From NCBI GenBank assembly GCA_020636025.1, contig JACJYQ010000004.1, forward strand, positions 62,001 to 126,000: a stretch of DNA of 64,000 bases, written 5' to 3'. This stretch comes from Lewinellaceae bacterium (GTDB lineage Bacteria; Bacteroidota; Bacteroidia; Chitinophagales; Saprospiraceae). Every line of letters starts with the position of its first letter. Within the stretch, counting starts at the first letter, position 1. Shown here piece after piece: positions 1 through 8,772 of the stretch. The translations under genes and the position numbers were made by a program. The notes under the pieces were generated by a model that saw only the letters and a list, made by a program, of their open reading frames with translations, had not been told where the DNA came from and ran no database searches.

Positions 1-962
1 GCATCGCAACTGCTGCCATGAGTGATGCGCATAAAACGCGGTTTACAGAAGAGCACCGTGACTTTGTAAACTCCAGCTTCGAGAAATATTATGCCATCGA
101 CCGCTTTGGATCTTTTACAGATCCAAATCAATTCGAGCGATTTTGCTCTTACCTAAAAATCCCCTGTGATCGCATCAGCGAGCATGCACTTTTTAATTTT
201 TCGCGTCTTGAAGCACTGTACAAGACCACAGAACATTCCTTTGATCCGGTTTTACTGGGGAACTATTACAGAGAAAAAATAGAAAAGGAAAAGAGCATTC
301 GTTTGTTTACACAAACAGTTGTGACAACAACTGCGAAGATTGGCAACCTGTGGCAAATTGAACTCGAGAAACACGATTCAACAAAAAGCCCAAAACTGAC
401 CTTTTCAACGCCAGCCGTTATTAACGCCACCTATGCGGCTACCAATGCGGTTAACGGCCTGTTTTCACTCGGCACACTCGAACTCAGTCATGAAATTTCT
501 GAAATTGCATTTTTGGGCTCCAAGGTTTTTGCTAACAAAGGACTCACAGTGATGGATGGCCCTTTTGGCTCCATCATGCCCTATGGTTTAAGCGGCCTCC
601 TATCCCTTTCTTCTGTAGCTTACACGCACCACAAAATTTCATTGGAGGATATGCCGACATTTGACTGTCAGGTTGCTGATGATCCAAATTGTCGACCTGC
701 AGCTCCAGGAATTTGCACCGAGTGCGCCCGAAGACCGGAAACCAATTCCAGAAAAATGCTGGCGCAAATGGAACAGTATTTTTCCACCGAAGTAGATTTT
801 CAGTATTTATTTTCCTATTACACCATAAAATCCAAACTCCGGGCAAGCCATATCGACGACGGCAGGCCTACAGAAATAGTAAAACTAAGTGAGTCACCAC
901 AGTTTTATTGTCTGTTCGCAGGTAAGATCAATTCGATATACGAAATCGAACAGGTAGCCTGA
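1..962 (+). CDS. FAD-dependent oxidoreductase (DAO-like), 5' end outside window
   Basis: The reading frame is open to the window edge and continues upstream of the first ATG (position 18) as Ile-Ala-Thr-Ala-Ala, so the N-terminal FAD-binding part probably lies outside. About 315 residues are visible. The stretch near residues 130-200 (AATNAVNGLF, then TVMDGPFGSIMPYG, then a histidine pair) resembles the substrate and C-terminal half of D-amino-acid-oxidase-type flavoproteins. A CxxC pair (ICTEC) lies near residue 230. No substrate can be assigned. The gene ends 14 bp from the convergent gldC stop. The family call rests on general resemblance only; the missing Rossmann motif would decide it. 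Confidence 0.55.
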   Translation, partial: IATAAMSDAHKTRFTEEHRDFVNSSFEKYYAIDRFGSFTDPNQFERFCSYLKIPCDRISEHALFNFSRLEALYKTTEHSFDPVLLGNYYREKIEKEKSIRLFTQTVVTTTAKIGNLWQIELEKHDSTKSPKLTFSTPAVINATYAATNAVNGLFSLGTLELSHEISEIAFLGSKVFANKGLTVMDGPFGSIMPYGLSGLLSLSSVAYTHHKISLEDMPTFDCQVADDPNCRPAAPGICTECARRPETNSRKMLAQMEQYFSTEVDFQYLFSYYTIKSKLRASHIDDGRPTEIVKLSESPQFYCLFAGKINSIYEIEQVA

Positions 963-976
963 TTCCCAACATGAAC

Positions 977-1336
977 CTATTCCTGATTCGGGGGAACAAT
1001 CTCTGTTTTTTGGCCAAAGTAATGGGCAAATTTTGCCATTTCTTCAGCAAGCTCCTTGTTTTGGGTAGCTTTTAAATATGTTTGACTAAGAGATCTCAAA
1101 GTCTGGTACATGAATCTGTCCATCTCCTGAACCTGCATTTCACGGGTCCAAAGATCTATGCGAAGTGTATCGCGTTTATCCTTATCAAACAAGGCAACTG
1201 CAAGAGCCTTGCATTCTTCCATAGCTCCATTATTGCGGTCACTGGCGCCCCACTCTATCCGGACTGGTACCTGTTCAGCATTTAAGCCAACTCGCAGCGT
1301 GATATCACTGCTTTTCACAACTTCATTGTTATCCAT
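977..1336 (-). CDS. gldC: Gliding motility protein GldC
   Basis: A 119-residue soluble protein that matches GldC in length and in its central signature, TLRIDLWT followed by a helical C-terminal half with a conserved HYFGQK-like end. GldC is an accessory protein of Bacteroidota gliding and the type IX secretion apparatus. It has no signal peptide and probably acts at the cytoplasmic face. It is divergent from the nuclease gene at 1397 with a 60-bp gap. A near-consensus -7 box (TACCTTTA on the minus strand, about 1366-1373) could drive it. No other gld gene is in the window, although several secreted substrates of the system are. Confidence 0.85.
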   Translation of the reverse strand: MDNNEVVKSSDITLRVGLNAEQVPVRIEWGASDRNNGAMEECKALAVALFDKDKRDTLRIDLWTREMQVQEMDRFMYQTLRSLSQTYLKATQNKELAEEMAKFAHYFGQKTEIVPPNQE

Positions 1337-1382
1337 CGCAAAAAATTGTTTTAAAAAGTCTGGTAAAGGTACAGTCTCCTGC

Positions 1383-1390
1383 TACTTTTG
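1383..1390 (+). promoter_or_regulatory. -7 promoter box TACTTTTG for the nuclease gene
   Basis: Exact match to the Bacteroidota TAnnTTTG element. It ends 6 bp before the ATG at 1397, so the transcript would start at or next to the start codon and be almost leaderless. No good -33 TTG is visible at the usual distance. Confidence 0.5.
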
Positions 1391-1396
1391 TCATGC

Positions 1397-4006
1397 ATGA
1401 CGATTCATTTTGGTAATGATTTTGATAATGCTCCACTTCAAACGGGAGATATTTCGGGTCTCGGATACATGTATGCCGGGCCTGAAAAACTGTTGACCTG
1501 GTTAGAATCTCAGTTGGGACTCTCGGGAAATCCCAATAATATAGATTATCTCCGGGTAGAACTGTACAGACAATCAATTGCTCAAATAGAGAATGCCTTT
1601 TACCGCAACTCTTATCAGGCAGATCGCTTCGCTACGGCCGCCTATCTACTCTCATGGCGCGATGAGCTACTGTTAGGAGGCTGGGATTTTGAAACAACAA
1701 AAGACTGTCCGATCAGGCTCACCACCCTGGCTCAAATTGAAACAATTTTCAGGAAGAAAATCCATGCCCCTGAGAATCTGACACTTGGCTTTGCAGATAG
1801 ATTTCAAAGGGTTTTGGAAAAACTTGGCACTTCTGACATTCTCCTGGAAAAGGTCATCTTATATGAACCCGAGAATTACCAGGAACCTGTCATTATGCGA
1901 TTTTTGAGCACTATCAGGTTAGAAATTGGACAATTGGCCATTGAAGAAGTTGGATCATCCCAACAAACGCAGAGTCTTCCTGAAACAATTGTCTTAAGAA
2001 GCCGAAGAGATAGTGATGCAGCCACATTTCTGGCACAATTGATTAGAGAGAACCCGGAACTCTATCCCACTTTTATAGTACCTCAGCCCAGTCTGGCGCT
2101 GGAGCTTAACTTGTTCAATGAGGGATTCCCGGCTATGGGAGTGCTTTCGGGTTCACTGGCCCGCCCATCCTTACAAATTCTGAAGCTGGCCCCGGTGTTT
2201 TTGTGGGAACCGGTAGATGTATATAAAGTAATGGAGTTTCTTACACTCCCTCTCAAGCCTTTGGACAGCGGCCTTGCCCAGGAAATTGCGAGAGTAATGG
2301 CCGACAAGCCCGGTTTTTTTAGTGATACCTGGTTTGCAGCTGTATTCGGATATCAGGAATCATTGGAAGATTCTTCAAAAACAAAGGAACAATATGACTT
2401 TTGGTTTGATCGAAGAAGATACCCTATGGATCAAACGGCTCCCAAAAAAGAGGCAAGTCAGATCTATGCTTACCTAATGCATTGGGCAAAAGAGCATTTT
2501 GAAGCAAGTGGAAGCAATAACAACTCATTGCTGGTACTGGCTGAGCAAGCGAGGAGAATTCACGATCTTCTTGAAAAACTACCGGAGCAGAGAATAAGTT
2601 ATTTGGAGTTGGAGAGGATCGTTAGAACCATTTTTGAAGGCTCTCCGGTTCAATTGTCGGCGCCAGAAAAGGGTAGGTTTAATTTTGTTCACAAACCAGG
2701 TTCATTGACGAATGCTGTAGAAAATCTCATTTGGTGGGATTTTGTTGCAGATGCTGAATCCCCTAAACCTGAAAAGTGGACCGGGGACGAAAAAAAATAT
2801 CTGGAGGAACATGATGTAATGCTGAGTACGCCAACTCAAAAAAGTCGATTGAAACAATTGTTGCGCAGGCGCCCACTTGAGATGGCTCAAAAAAGACTCA
2901 TCCTGGTTGTTCCTGATCAGGTGGATGGTGCAGAGGTTTCACCGGCCCTTTTGTTAAGTGACATACAAATTGCCCTGGGTGACTCCTTTTTTGATCAGGT
3001 TTTTCATGTGGACAAACACTCTGATCGTGTCAGGCTATCCAAATCAATGAAAGGGAGCGATCATGCCCCTGTTGCTTTAATGAGCAATCAAAGACAGCGA
3101 CCTTTTTTACAAATTGCCAATCCTGATCTAATTCCGAAGACGGAATATGAAACAGCCACCAACCTTGAAAATCTGCTGTACTACCCTTATCGTTGGTTTT
3201 TTAGACAAAAACTCAGGCTTTACCCTTCTTCTCTGTTATCAGTAAAAAGCGACTTCACGCTACTGGGAAGCCTGGCACACAGGTTTTTTGAGAACTTGCT
3301 CAAAGAAAATCTGGAGCAACTCGACCGGGATAAGGTTCAATCCTGGGTGGAAGAACAAGCGAAATCACTTTTACCTCGTGAAGGTGCCACACTTTTGCTA
3401 TACGGCCGTGAGCCGGAAAAAAATGCTTTTTTAAACAAAGTGACCAGTGCAGCCTGGAGTCTGGTTTCTATTATACGCGCAAACAATTGGAAAGTAAAGG
3501 CGACTGAACTCGATTTGGAAGGCCGCTTTAATTCCGTTCCACTCCGAGGCAAGGCAGATATCGTGCTGGAAAGAGAAACTGAAAACGCCATTGTCGATTT
3601 AAAATGGGGAGGCTTTAAAAGACGCAAGGAGCTGATTATGAATGAAGAAGACCTGCAATTGGTTTTATATGCCAGCCTTTTAAAGCAAACAGACGACTGG
3701 CCACACACGGCTTATTTTATTTTGGAAGAAGGGAAAATGATTTCCCGCAATACCCAGGCATTCAAGGAGGCAATCCTGGCTGGACGCGATGATATCGATC
3801 ATATTGAGGCCAATAGTTCCATCCTGAACAAAATGGAAAAAACCTGTCAGTGGAGATTGGCTCAAATTCAACGAGGTTCTATTGAGTTAAGAACAGCAAG
3901 AACAGCAGTTGAACTGGATTCTATTTACGAAGCAGAACTGCTGGAGCTACTGGAAATGAAATCTGAGGACGCCAGGTGGGATGATTATAGGATGTTACTT
4001 TTTTAG
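1397..4006 (+). CDS. PD-(D/E)XK nuclease family protein, AddB-like
   Basis: About 869 residues. The C-terminal third carries a RecB/AddB-type nuclease: a GSLAH motif near residue 625, GKADIVL near 715, the VDLKW core (D-x-K) near 732 and a QLVLYA motif near 755. The N-terminal two thirds look like a degenerate helicase-like scaffold, as in AddB subunits of recombinational repair. The position where AddB proteins carry the first iron-sulfur cysteine (usually CPYRFF-like) reads YYPYRWFF, so the cluster is probably absent. I prefer ATG 1397; the upstream TTG (1388) lies inside the promoter box. No AddA partner is nearby. The product may act in double-strand break processing, but the partner is unknown. 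Confidence 0.75.
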   Translation: MTIHFGNDFDNAPLQTGDISGLGYMYAGPEKLLTWLESQLGLSGNPNNIDYLRVELYRQSIAQIENAFYRNSYQADRFATAAYLLSWRDELLLGGWDFETTKDCPIRLTTLAQIETIFRKKIHAPENLTLGFADRFQRVLEKLGTSDILLEKVILYEPENYQEPVIMRFLSTIRLEIGQLAIEEVGSSQQTQSLPETIVLRSRRDSDAATFLAQLIRENPELYPTFIVPQPSLALELNLFNEGFPAMGVLSGSLARPSLQILKLAPVFLWEPVDVYKVMEFLTLPLKPLDSGLAQEIARVMADKPGFFSDTWFAAVFGYQESLEDSSKTKEQYDFWFDRRRYPMDQTAPKKEASQIYAYLMHWAKEHFEASGSNNNSLLVLAEQARRIHDLLEKLPEQRISYLELERIVRTIFEGSPVQLSAPEKGRFNFVHKPGSLTNAVENLIWWDFVADAESPKPEKWTGDEKKYLEEHDVMLSTPTQKSRLKQLLRRRPLEMAQKRLILVVPDQVDGAEVSPALLLSDIQIALGDSFFDQVFHVDKHSDRVRLSKSMKGSDHAPVALMSNQRQRPFLQIANPDLIPKTEYETATNLENLLYYPYRWFFRQKLRLYPSSLLSVKSDFTLLGSLAHRFFENLLKENLEQLDRDKVQSWVEEQAKSLLPREGATLLLYGREPEKNAFLNKVTSAAWSLVSIIRANNWKVKATELDLEGRFNSVPLRGKADIVLERETENAIVDLKWGGFKRRKELIMNEEDLQLVLYASLLKQTDDWPHTAYFILEEGKMISRNTQAFKEAILAGRDDIDHIEANSSILNKMEKTCQWRLAQIQRGSIELRTARTAVELDSIYEAELLELLEMKSEDARWDDYRMLLF

Positions 4007-4097
4007 TGATTAATGATTAGTGATCAATGATTAATGATCAAGCATTAATGATTAATGATTAATGATCTTTCATAACTAAACACTAATCACTGATCAC
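4006..4097. repeat. Heptad word array, 9 direct plus at least 2 inverted copies
   Basis: Nine consecutive 7-bp words run from 4006 to 4068 without a phase slip (GTGATTA, ATGATTA, GTGATCA, ATGATTA, ATGATCA, AGCATTA, ATGATTA, ATGATTA, ATGATCT). The first word begins at the last base of the nuclease stop codon. Inverted copies TAATCAC and TGATCAC follow at 4084-4097, so a transcript from either convergent gene could fold into a hairpin. Confidence 0.85.
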
Positions 4098-4110
4098 TAC
4101 ATTTTGCATG

Positions 4111-4428
4111 CTAGACTGGCGCTAATTCGAGTTTTAGGCCGTCGAGTTCATCTTTTAGTTTGATTTGGCAACCCAGGCGACTGTTGGGCTTTACAAAAAA
4201 GGCAGAATCGAGCATGGCAAGTTCATCGTCTGATTGCTCAGGAAGTATGTGATCGCTCAGCAAATACACATGGCAGGAAGCGCATAGGGCCATGCCACCG
4301 CAAGTGCCTTCAACGGGCAGTTCATAGGCTTTGCATAATTCCATGATGCTCATACCCATATCTGTCGGAGCATCCAGTTCATGTTCTTTGCCTTCTCTGT
4401 CTACAATGGTAACCTTGATATTATCCAT
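4111..4428 (-). CDS. 2Fe-2S ferredoxin (adrenodoxin/ISC type)
   Basis: A 105-residue plant/adrenodoxin-fold ferredoxin. The ligand pattern is C-x5-C-x2-C (CGGMALCASC, residues about 43-52) with a fourth cysteine in the LGCQI segment near residue 87. It is acidic and cytosolic, as expected for a one-electron carrier. It starts 5 bp after the stop of the ferredoxin reductase-like gene (4434-5465), so the two are almost certainly co-transcribed and form an electron transfer pair from NAD(P)H to an unidentified acceptor. The end of the gene faces the heptad array. Confidence 0.9.
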   Translation of the reverse strand: MDNIKVTIVDREGKEHELDAPTDMGMSIMELCKAYELPVEGTCGGMALCASCHVYLLSDHILPEQSDDELAMLDSAFFVKPNSRLGCQIKLKDELDGLKLELAPV

Positions 4429-4433
4429 GAATT

Positions 4434-5465
4434 TTAGGTGGCCTGGATGCCTTCGATACCCGTTACGGTGGTGTATTTAAAAGATAGTTTTTTATCCGGG
4501 TGAACAATCTTGAAGGCAGATTGGCAGGCCAATGTTGCCTCGTGGAAACCGCATAAGATGAGTTTTAGCTTACCCGGATATGTATTGATATCCCCAATAG
4601 CATATATGCCTGGGGTATTTGTAGAGTAGTCAAAAGTGTTCACTTCCACAGCATTATTGCTCACACCCAGTCCCCAATCGCCAATGGGCCCTAGCTTTGG
4701 AGTGAGGCCAAATAAAGGAATAAAGTAATCTACCTCAAGATTCTGTGCGCCTTCCGTATCGTGTTGAACCTCCACTGCCTCAAGTTTCCCATTGCCCAGT
4801 AGTCCTGTCACCTGCGAATTGGTCATCACTTTTATCTTGTTGGAATCTGCCAGATGCTGAACTTTTTCGACACTATCAAGGGCGCCTCGGAATTCAGTTC
4901 TTCTGTGAATCAGTGTCAACTCTTTTGCAATGTCTGAAAGGTAAATGCTCCAATCCAGCGCAGAATCGCCACCTCCTGCTATAACCAGTCTTTTATCCCT
5001 GAACAATTCCGGATTTCTGACAAAATACTCAACGCCATGCTCTTCGAATTCAGCAATATTGGGAATGGGCGGTTTTCTAGGCTCAAAGCTTCCAAGTCCT
5101 CCGGCTATAAAAATCACGGGCGCTATGAGTTTGGAACCCCGACCTGTAGTTACGATCCATCTGCCATCAGATTGCTTTTCCAGCGATTCTGCTCGTTCTC
5201 CTAGCGTAAATCCGGGTTCAAAAGGAGCTATTTGCTCAAGCAGGTTAGCAATTAAATCGCCGGCTAAAACAGAAGGGTATCCAGGTATGTCATAAATGGG
5301 CTTCTTGGGATAAATTTCGGATAATTGTCCACCAGCCTGAGGAAGTACATCAACAATATGACATTTTAACTTTAATAAACCTGCCTCAAAAACGGCAAAA
5401 AGGCCAACCGGACCGGCTCCAATGATGATTATGTCTGTTTCTATTGTTTTATTCTGACCCATCAA
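4434..5465 (-). CDS. Ferredoxin-NADP reductase, thioredoxin-reductase-like type
   Basis: A 343-residue flavoprotein with two nucleotide-binding folds: GAGPVGLFA near residue 17 for FAD and GGGDSALDW near residue 165 for NAD(P)H, plus a C-terminal FAD motif (GIYAIGDINTYPGK near 288). The redox CxxC of thioredoxin reductase is absent, which together with the length points to the YumC-type ferredoxin/flavodoxin-NADP reductase. The adjacent ferredoxin supports this. The likely reaction is electron transfer between NADPH and that ferredoxin. Start choice: Met-Met-Gly precedes the first beta strand directly. Confidence 0.85.
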   Translation of the reverse strand: MMGQNKTIETDIIIIGAGPVGLFAVFEAGLLKLKCHIVDVLPQAGGQLSEIYPKKPIYDIPGYPSVLAGDLIANLLEQIAPFEPGFTLGERAESLEKQSDGRWIVTTGRGSKLIAPVIFIAGGLGSFEPRKPPIPNIAEFEEHGVEYFVRNPELFRDKRLVIAGGGDSALDWSIYLSDIAKELTLIHRRTEFRGALDSVEKVQHLADSNKIKVMTNSQVTGLLGNGKLEAVEVQHDTEGAQNLEVDYFIPLFGLTPKLGPIGDWGLGVSNNAVEVNTFDYSTNTPGIYAIGDINTYPGKLKLILCGFHEATLACQSAFKIVHPDKKLSFKYTTVTGIEGIQAT

Positions 5466-5552
5466 ATACGAACTAATAAACTGGTTTAAATGCTCTTCAA
5501 TAAAAAATCACTCAGAGAACATTCAATAATCGAATAAGTTTTGATCGATCAA

Positions 5553-5960
5553 CTAACGACCATACCTTCTTCTTTTTCTGTAATAATATTTACCCTGGGC
5601 TTCTTTTGTGGTTAATGCCCTGGCCCACTGTCCGGTCAAAGCGCCAAATGCTGCAAGCAGTCCACCGAGCAAGGCTGTCACATACACCAGCTCAGAGCTG
5701 CTTAAGCCCTGAAACAATTGACCCATTTTTCCTGCAAATACACCTCCATTAGCCGTATTGATAAGAAAGGCATTTAAGCCCCAACTCAACAAGCCCGCTA
5801 ACAAACCACTTAAAAATGCTACAAAACCGTTTCCAAGTGGCAATAACAAGGTTACCAGTGCAGCTATGGGCGTTATTGTCCACCAGGGTAAATTGAAGCG
5901 ACAAAGGTTGCTAAATAGCAATATAAGCAGGGTGACCACTAGGAACTTTTTCATCATCAA
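5553..5960 (-). CDS. Small membrane protein of unknown function
   Basis: A 135-residue protein with about four hydrophobic segments (residues about 4-24, 28-43, 45-66 and 88-108) and a strongly basic C-terminal tail (YYYRKRRRYGR). I do not recognise the family. It starts 15 bp after the penicillin acylase family gene ends, so it is probably in the same transcript. A perfect 12-bp palindrome, TTGATCGATCAA (5541-5552), abuts its stop codon. Topology suggests an inner membrane protein with the basic tail in the cytoplasm. Confidence 0.7.
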   Translation of the reverse strand: MMMKKFLVVTLLILLFSNLCRFNLPWWTITPIAALVTLLLPLGNGFVAFLSGLLAGLLSWGLNAFLINTANGGVFAGKMGQLFQGLSSSELVYVTALLGGLLAAFGALTGQWARALTTKEAQGKYYYRKRRRYGR

Positions 5961-5975
5961 TGCAGCTGATTTTAA

Positions 5976-8435
5976 TTACTTGGCAGGAGAAATGGTTTGC
6001 TGACCCATAACCCTGTCTGATTGTTGATCCGCGGATTTTAAGAACAACAGGTCGTAGTATTCTCCATTGGCCCATGATTCAACCATGTTATCGTACCACT
6101 TGCTGCCAGGATTTCCTGACTGTCCACCTGGAAAAACACCTACGGCTTTTGTTTCACCCGCTAAATCAACGATCATTCTCCAGGAGGGACCATGTGTTCT
6201 GTTTACAGCATTTGGGGCTGATTTGTGACCTCCAGGCTTCAAGTCAAGTCTGCTAAAGGCTTCAATACCGGCCAGGTGCTTAATGGTGAATGGCCTTGAT
6301 TCCGACCATATTTTCTTGCTTTCAGGATGTTCGCTAAAATAGGCTTCCATCCGCTTGAAGCCCTCTAACACAATGTCCCGGGCTGTTTCTTTTACTGGTG
6401 TCTCAACAATGTCGAAGAAAACGCTGGAAGTGTCTGTTTGCAACATTTCAATCCACCGCCAGCCATCTGGATACAAAGCCGGTGTCTTCGCCGCCATTAA
6501 ATGATCAATTTCATCCCAGGTAAGCGCGTAGCAGGAATCAACCCAGGAATCAAACAAGGTTGCTGCCAGTTGACCACCATCATATTGGAAGTTCCAGGTC
6601 GCCAGCAAATCAACCATGGACTTTTCCTCTTGATTAAGCGCGTTTCTGTCGAGCAGGTGTAACATAGCCGGTAAGGCATCGGCTGCTCGCTGACTAAAAT
6701 TATCTAGCTGGAATGACTTCATGCTGTCCAACGTAACAGCAGAAGTATTGGTAAGCCGATTGTATATTCTTCTACCGCGAAAATCTTCAAAGTTGCCCAA
6801 ATAATAGTACGGATAACTGGGCGGAGTGGAATGCTGATTAGCAGAAAACACAAATCCACGGCTTGGGTTTTTCATACTTGGCACCTGTTCCCAGGGAACG
6901 TGATCCTGCCAGGCATTGGCCCATGAACTGCCATCCTGCAAAAATCGTCCCTGTTCTTGCCCACGAAGCGGAAACTTACCTTGAACTTGAATGGCAATAT
7001 CCCCGGCATTGGATGCAAAGACAAAATTCTGGGCAGGAGCATCGTAGCCGTATATCGCAGCTTTATAATCAGCATAACCCTTTGCCGCATTCAATTTCAT
7101 AAAAACCTCCAGGTTGCTGAATTCCGGCACATCCAATGCCGTCCATCTCAATGCGTAATCAAAAAGTGGATTTTCAGGATCATTGCCATAGCGAACCGGA
7201 CCAAAAGCCGTGTATTTGACGGTGTCTATTATGTCTTTTTGGCCTTTCACCTTTATTGTTTCAACGCGCAATTCAACATCCTTTACCTCATTATCCAGCT
7301 TGTATTGCATGCGGGAATCATCAGTCCAGTCAATTTTGTAATAGTCGGAAACATCGTGGCTAACATTGGTTACCCCCCAGGCGACATTTTCGTTAAATCC
7401 AATGACAATGCCGGGAGAACCGGGAATCGATACACCATAACAATTGTAGTTGGGTGTATGAATCTGTACCTGATACCAAATAGAAGGCAACGTGAGCATC
7501 AGGTGGGGGTCATTGGCCAACATGGGTTTGCCGGATTTCGTTTTGGAACCAGCCAATGCCCAGTTATTGCTTCCAAGCTGATATGGATCCATTTCAGGTC
7601 TTTCGAACGGCTGGTTTGTATTGTCATGAATCATCCCAATGCTTCCAGACAAATCAAATGCCGGTGGCGCTTTTAACAAAGGCATGGATTTCCATTGACC
7701 CGTATCAGGAATAATCGGGTCTTGTTTTGAGTTCCACTCCGGATACAGGTAATTGAATGTGTCGATGCCAAAATGTCTTAAGGAATTGGTGGCGGCCAAA
7801 TCTTCTTCACGGGCACATAGGGTTTCTGCCATGGCCTCCGTGATGAGGGCACATTTCAATATGGTCCAGGGTTCGGGTGAAAAATTCAGCAGTTTGTATT
7901 CAATTGGGTAATCTGCTGGTGTCATTTTATCCAGCCAAGCATTCACACCTTCCGTATATGCCGCAAACAAGGCCATTGTTTCAGGATATTTTGCCCAGCC
8001 TTTCAAATCATTCTCTGCTGCGAATGCAAGTCCTTTCCTTCTGGAATCAAGATCAACCTTCATGGTGCGGTCTCCAATCACTTCTGATAGCCGTCCAGAA
8101 GCTTTTCTTACAGTCAGATCCATTTGAAACAGTCTGTACTGGGCAGTAATATACCCCTGAACCCGTGCAGCATCCAGCCGATTTTCCGCAAAAATGTGCG
8201 GCACCATCAAATCATCATACACAACCTTCACCGGTGCAGCCAGGCCCGGAATATTCACGTCTTGAAAAGTCAGTCCATTCTTTGGTTCAGCATTTTGCCA
8301 AAAACCACTAAATGGATTGAAGAAAGAACCCAGGGGCGGAAGATTTTTTCCTTTAACAGAATGCGTGGAAGTCAAAAACCAAAGCAGGAACAGAGTGGCA
8401 GATAATGCAAGAAGGAAGCGGAGTACACGCATCAC
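5976..8435 (-). CDS. Penicillin acylase family protein (Ntn-hydrolase)
   Basis: An 819-residue precursor with an N-terminal hydrophobic signal or anchor (residues about 3-22), so it is exported. The motif LGSNNWALAG near residue 288 is the autocleavage site of this family: the Ser after Gly becomes the N-terminal nucleophile of the beta subunit. Conserved blocks DPHL, PGSPGIVIGFN and AWGVTN follow. Family members hydrolyse amide bonds of acyl compounds such as beta-lactams, acyl-homoserine lactones or peptides; the substrate here cannot be told. It is first in a minus-strand run with the small membrane protein, ferredoxin reductase and ferredoxin, without an obvious functional link. Confidence 0.85.
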   Translation of the reverse strand: MMRVLRFLLALSATLFLLWFLTSTHSVKGKNLPPLGSFFNPFSGFWQNAEPKNGLTFQDVNIPGLAAPVKVVYDDLMVPHIFAENRLDAARVQGYITAQYRLFQMDLTVRKASGRLSEVIGDRTMKVDLDSRRKGLAFAAENDLKGWAKYPETMALFAAYTEGVNAWLDKMTPADYPIEYKLLNFSPEPWTILKCALITEAMAETLCAREEDLAATNSLRHFGIDTFNYLYPEWNSKQDPIIPDTGQWKSMPLLKAPPAFDLSGSIGMIHDNTNQPFERPEMDPYQLGSNNWALAGSKTKSGKPMLANDPHLMLTLPSIWYQVQIHTPNYNCYGVSIPGSPGIVIGFNENVAWGVTNVSHDVSDYYKIDWTDDSRMQYKLDNEVKDVELRVETIKVKGQKDIIDTVKYTAFGPVRYGNDPENPLFDYALRWTALDVPEFSNLEVFMKLNAAKGYADYKAAIYGYDAPAQNFVFASNAGDIAIQVQGKFPLRGQEQGRFLQDGSSWANAWQDHVPWEQVPSMKNPSRGFVFSANQHSTPPSYPYYYLGNFEDFRGRRIYNRLTNTSAVTLDSMKSFQLDNFSQRAADALPAMLHLLDRNALNQEEKSMVDLLATWNFQYDGGQLAATLFDSWVDSCYALTWDEIDHLMAAKTPALYPDGWRWIEMLQTDTSSVFFDIVETPVKETARDIVLEGFKRMEAYFSEHPESKKIWSESRPFTIKHLAGIEAFSRLDLKPGGHKSAPNAVNRTHGPSWRMIVDLAGETKAVGVFPGGQSGNPGSKWYDNMVESWANGEYYDLLFLKSADQQSDRVMGQQTISPAK

Positions 8436-8462
8436 ATAAAATTTGAATGAAATTCAGGATGG

Positions 8463-8495
8463 CGAAGATAATAAAGCCCGGAAAATGGTCTGCAA
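8463..8495 (-). promoter_or_regulatory. Candidate promoter of the penicillin acylase family gene
   Basis: On the minus strand, TATCTTCG (8463-8470) is one base from TAnnTTTG, and a TTG (8493-8495) stands 22 bp upstream as a -33 element. Transcription would start about 20 bp before the ATG. Confidence 0.4.
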
Positions 8496-8581
8496 TATTT
8501 ATTTGTGTAGAGTTGCAGATTGAGCAGCCTGAAAATGCTTTTTTCCAGTTGAAAAAAATTTAAAAAAAAGCGGGTAAAAAA

Positions 8582-8612
8582 TTGCGGATCGCGGCTATTT
8601 ACCTTAAAATTG
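8582..8612 (+). promoter_or_regulatory. Candidate promoter of a small RNA
   Basis: TTG (8582-8584), a 20-bp spacer, then TAAAATTG (8605-8612), one base from TAnnTTTG. No reading frame follows; a terminator hairpin ends about 60 nt downstream. Confidence 0.4.
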
Positions 8613-8617
8613 CAGCA

Positions 8618-8681
8618 AGTAGTTTTTGTGTTTATTTGTTTGGGTTAGAATCCCTCGCTGTTAAAGCGAGGGATTTCTTTT
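8618..8681 (+). ncRNA. Putative ~60-nt small RNA
   Basis: The stretch lies between the promoter-like sequence above and a strong hairpin with a T-rich tail, and holds no plausible ORF. The first half is T-rich and unstructured. I recognise no known RNA family. It is an inference from the promoter plus terminator layout only. Confidence 0.35.
8649..8681 (+). terminator. Rho-independent terminator
   Basis: Perfect 11-bp stem AATCCCTCGCT / AGCGAGGGATT (8649-8659 with 8665-8675) and loop GTTAA, followed by TCTTTTT. It is 180 bp from any annotated plus-strand gene end, which is why a separate short transcript is proposed. Confidence 0.7.
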
Positions 8682-8719
8682 TATAGCCAACAACCAGGTT
8701 AGTTCTGGCACAGCAAAAG

Positions 8720-8755
8720 AAAACAGCCTGTGAATCGATATTCACAGGCTGTTTT
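8720..8755. terminator. Bidirectional terminator hairpin
   Basis: Perfect 13-bp stem AACAGCCTGTGAA / TTCACAGGCTGTT (8722-8734 with 8741-8753), loop TCGATA, A-rich on the left and T-rich on the right. It terminates the 54-residue membrane protein gene (minus strand) and could back up the hairpin at 8649. Confidence 0.8.
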
Positions 8756-8772
8756 TTCTGGGGAAACAAAGA

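Noticed and set aside
5541..5552. TTGATCGATCAA palindrome as an operator
   Set aside because: A 12-bp palindrome can arise by chance, it touches a stop codon and no promoter is visible next to it.
6957..7676. A 239-codon plus-strand frame opposite the penicillin acylase family gene
   Set aside because: It is fully antisense to a well-supported gene, has no domain pattern and its residue usage is that of a shadow frame.
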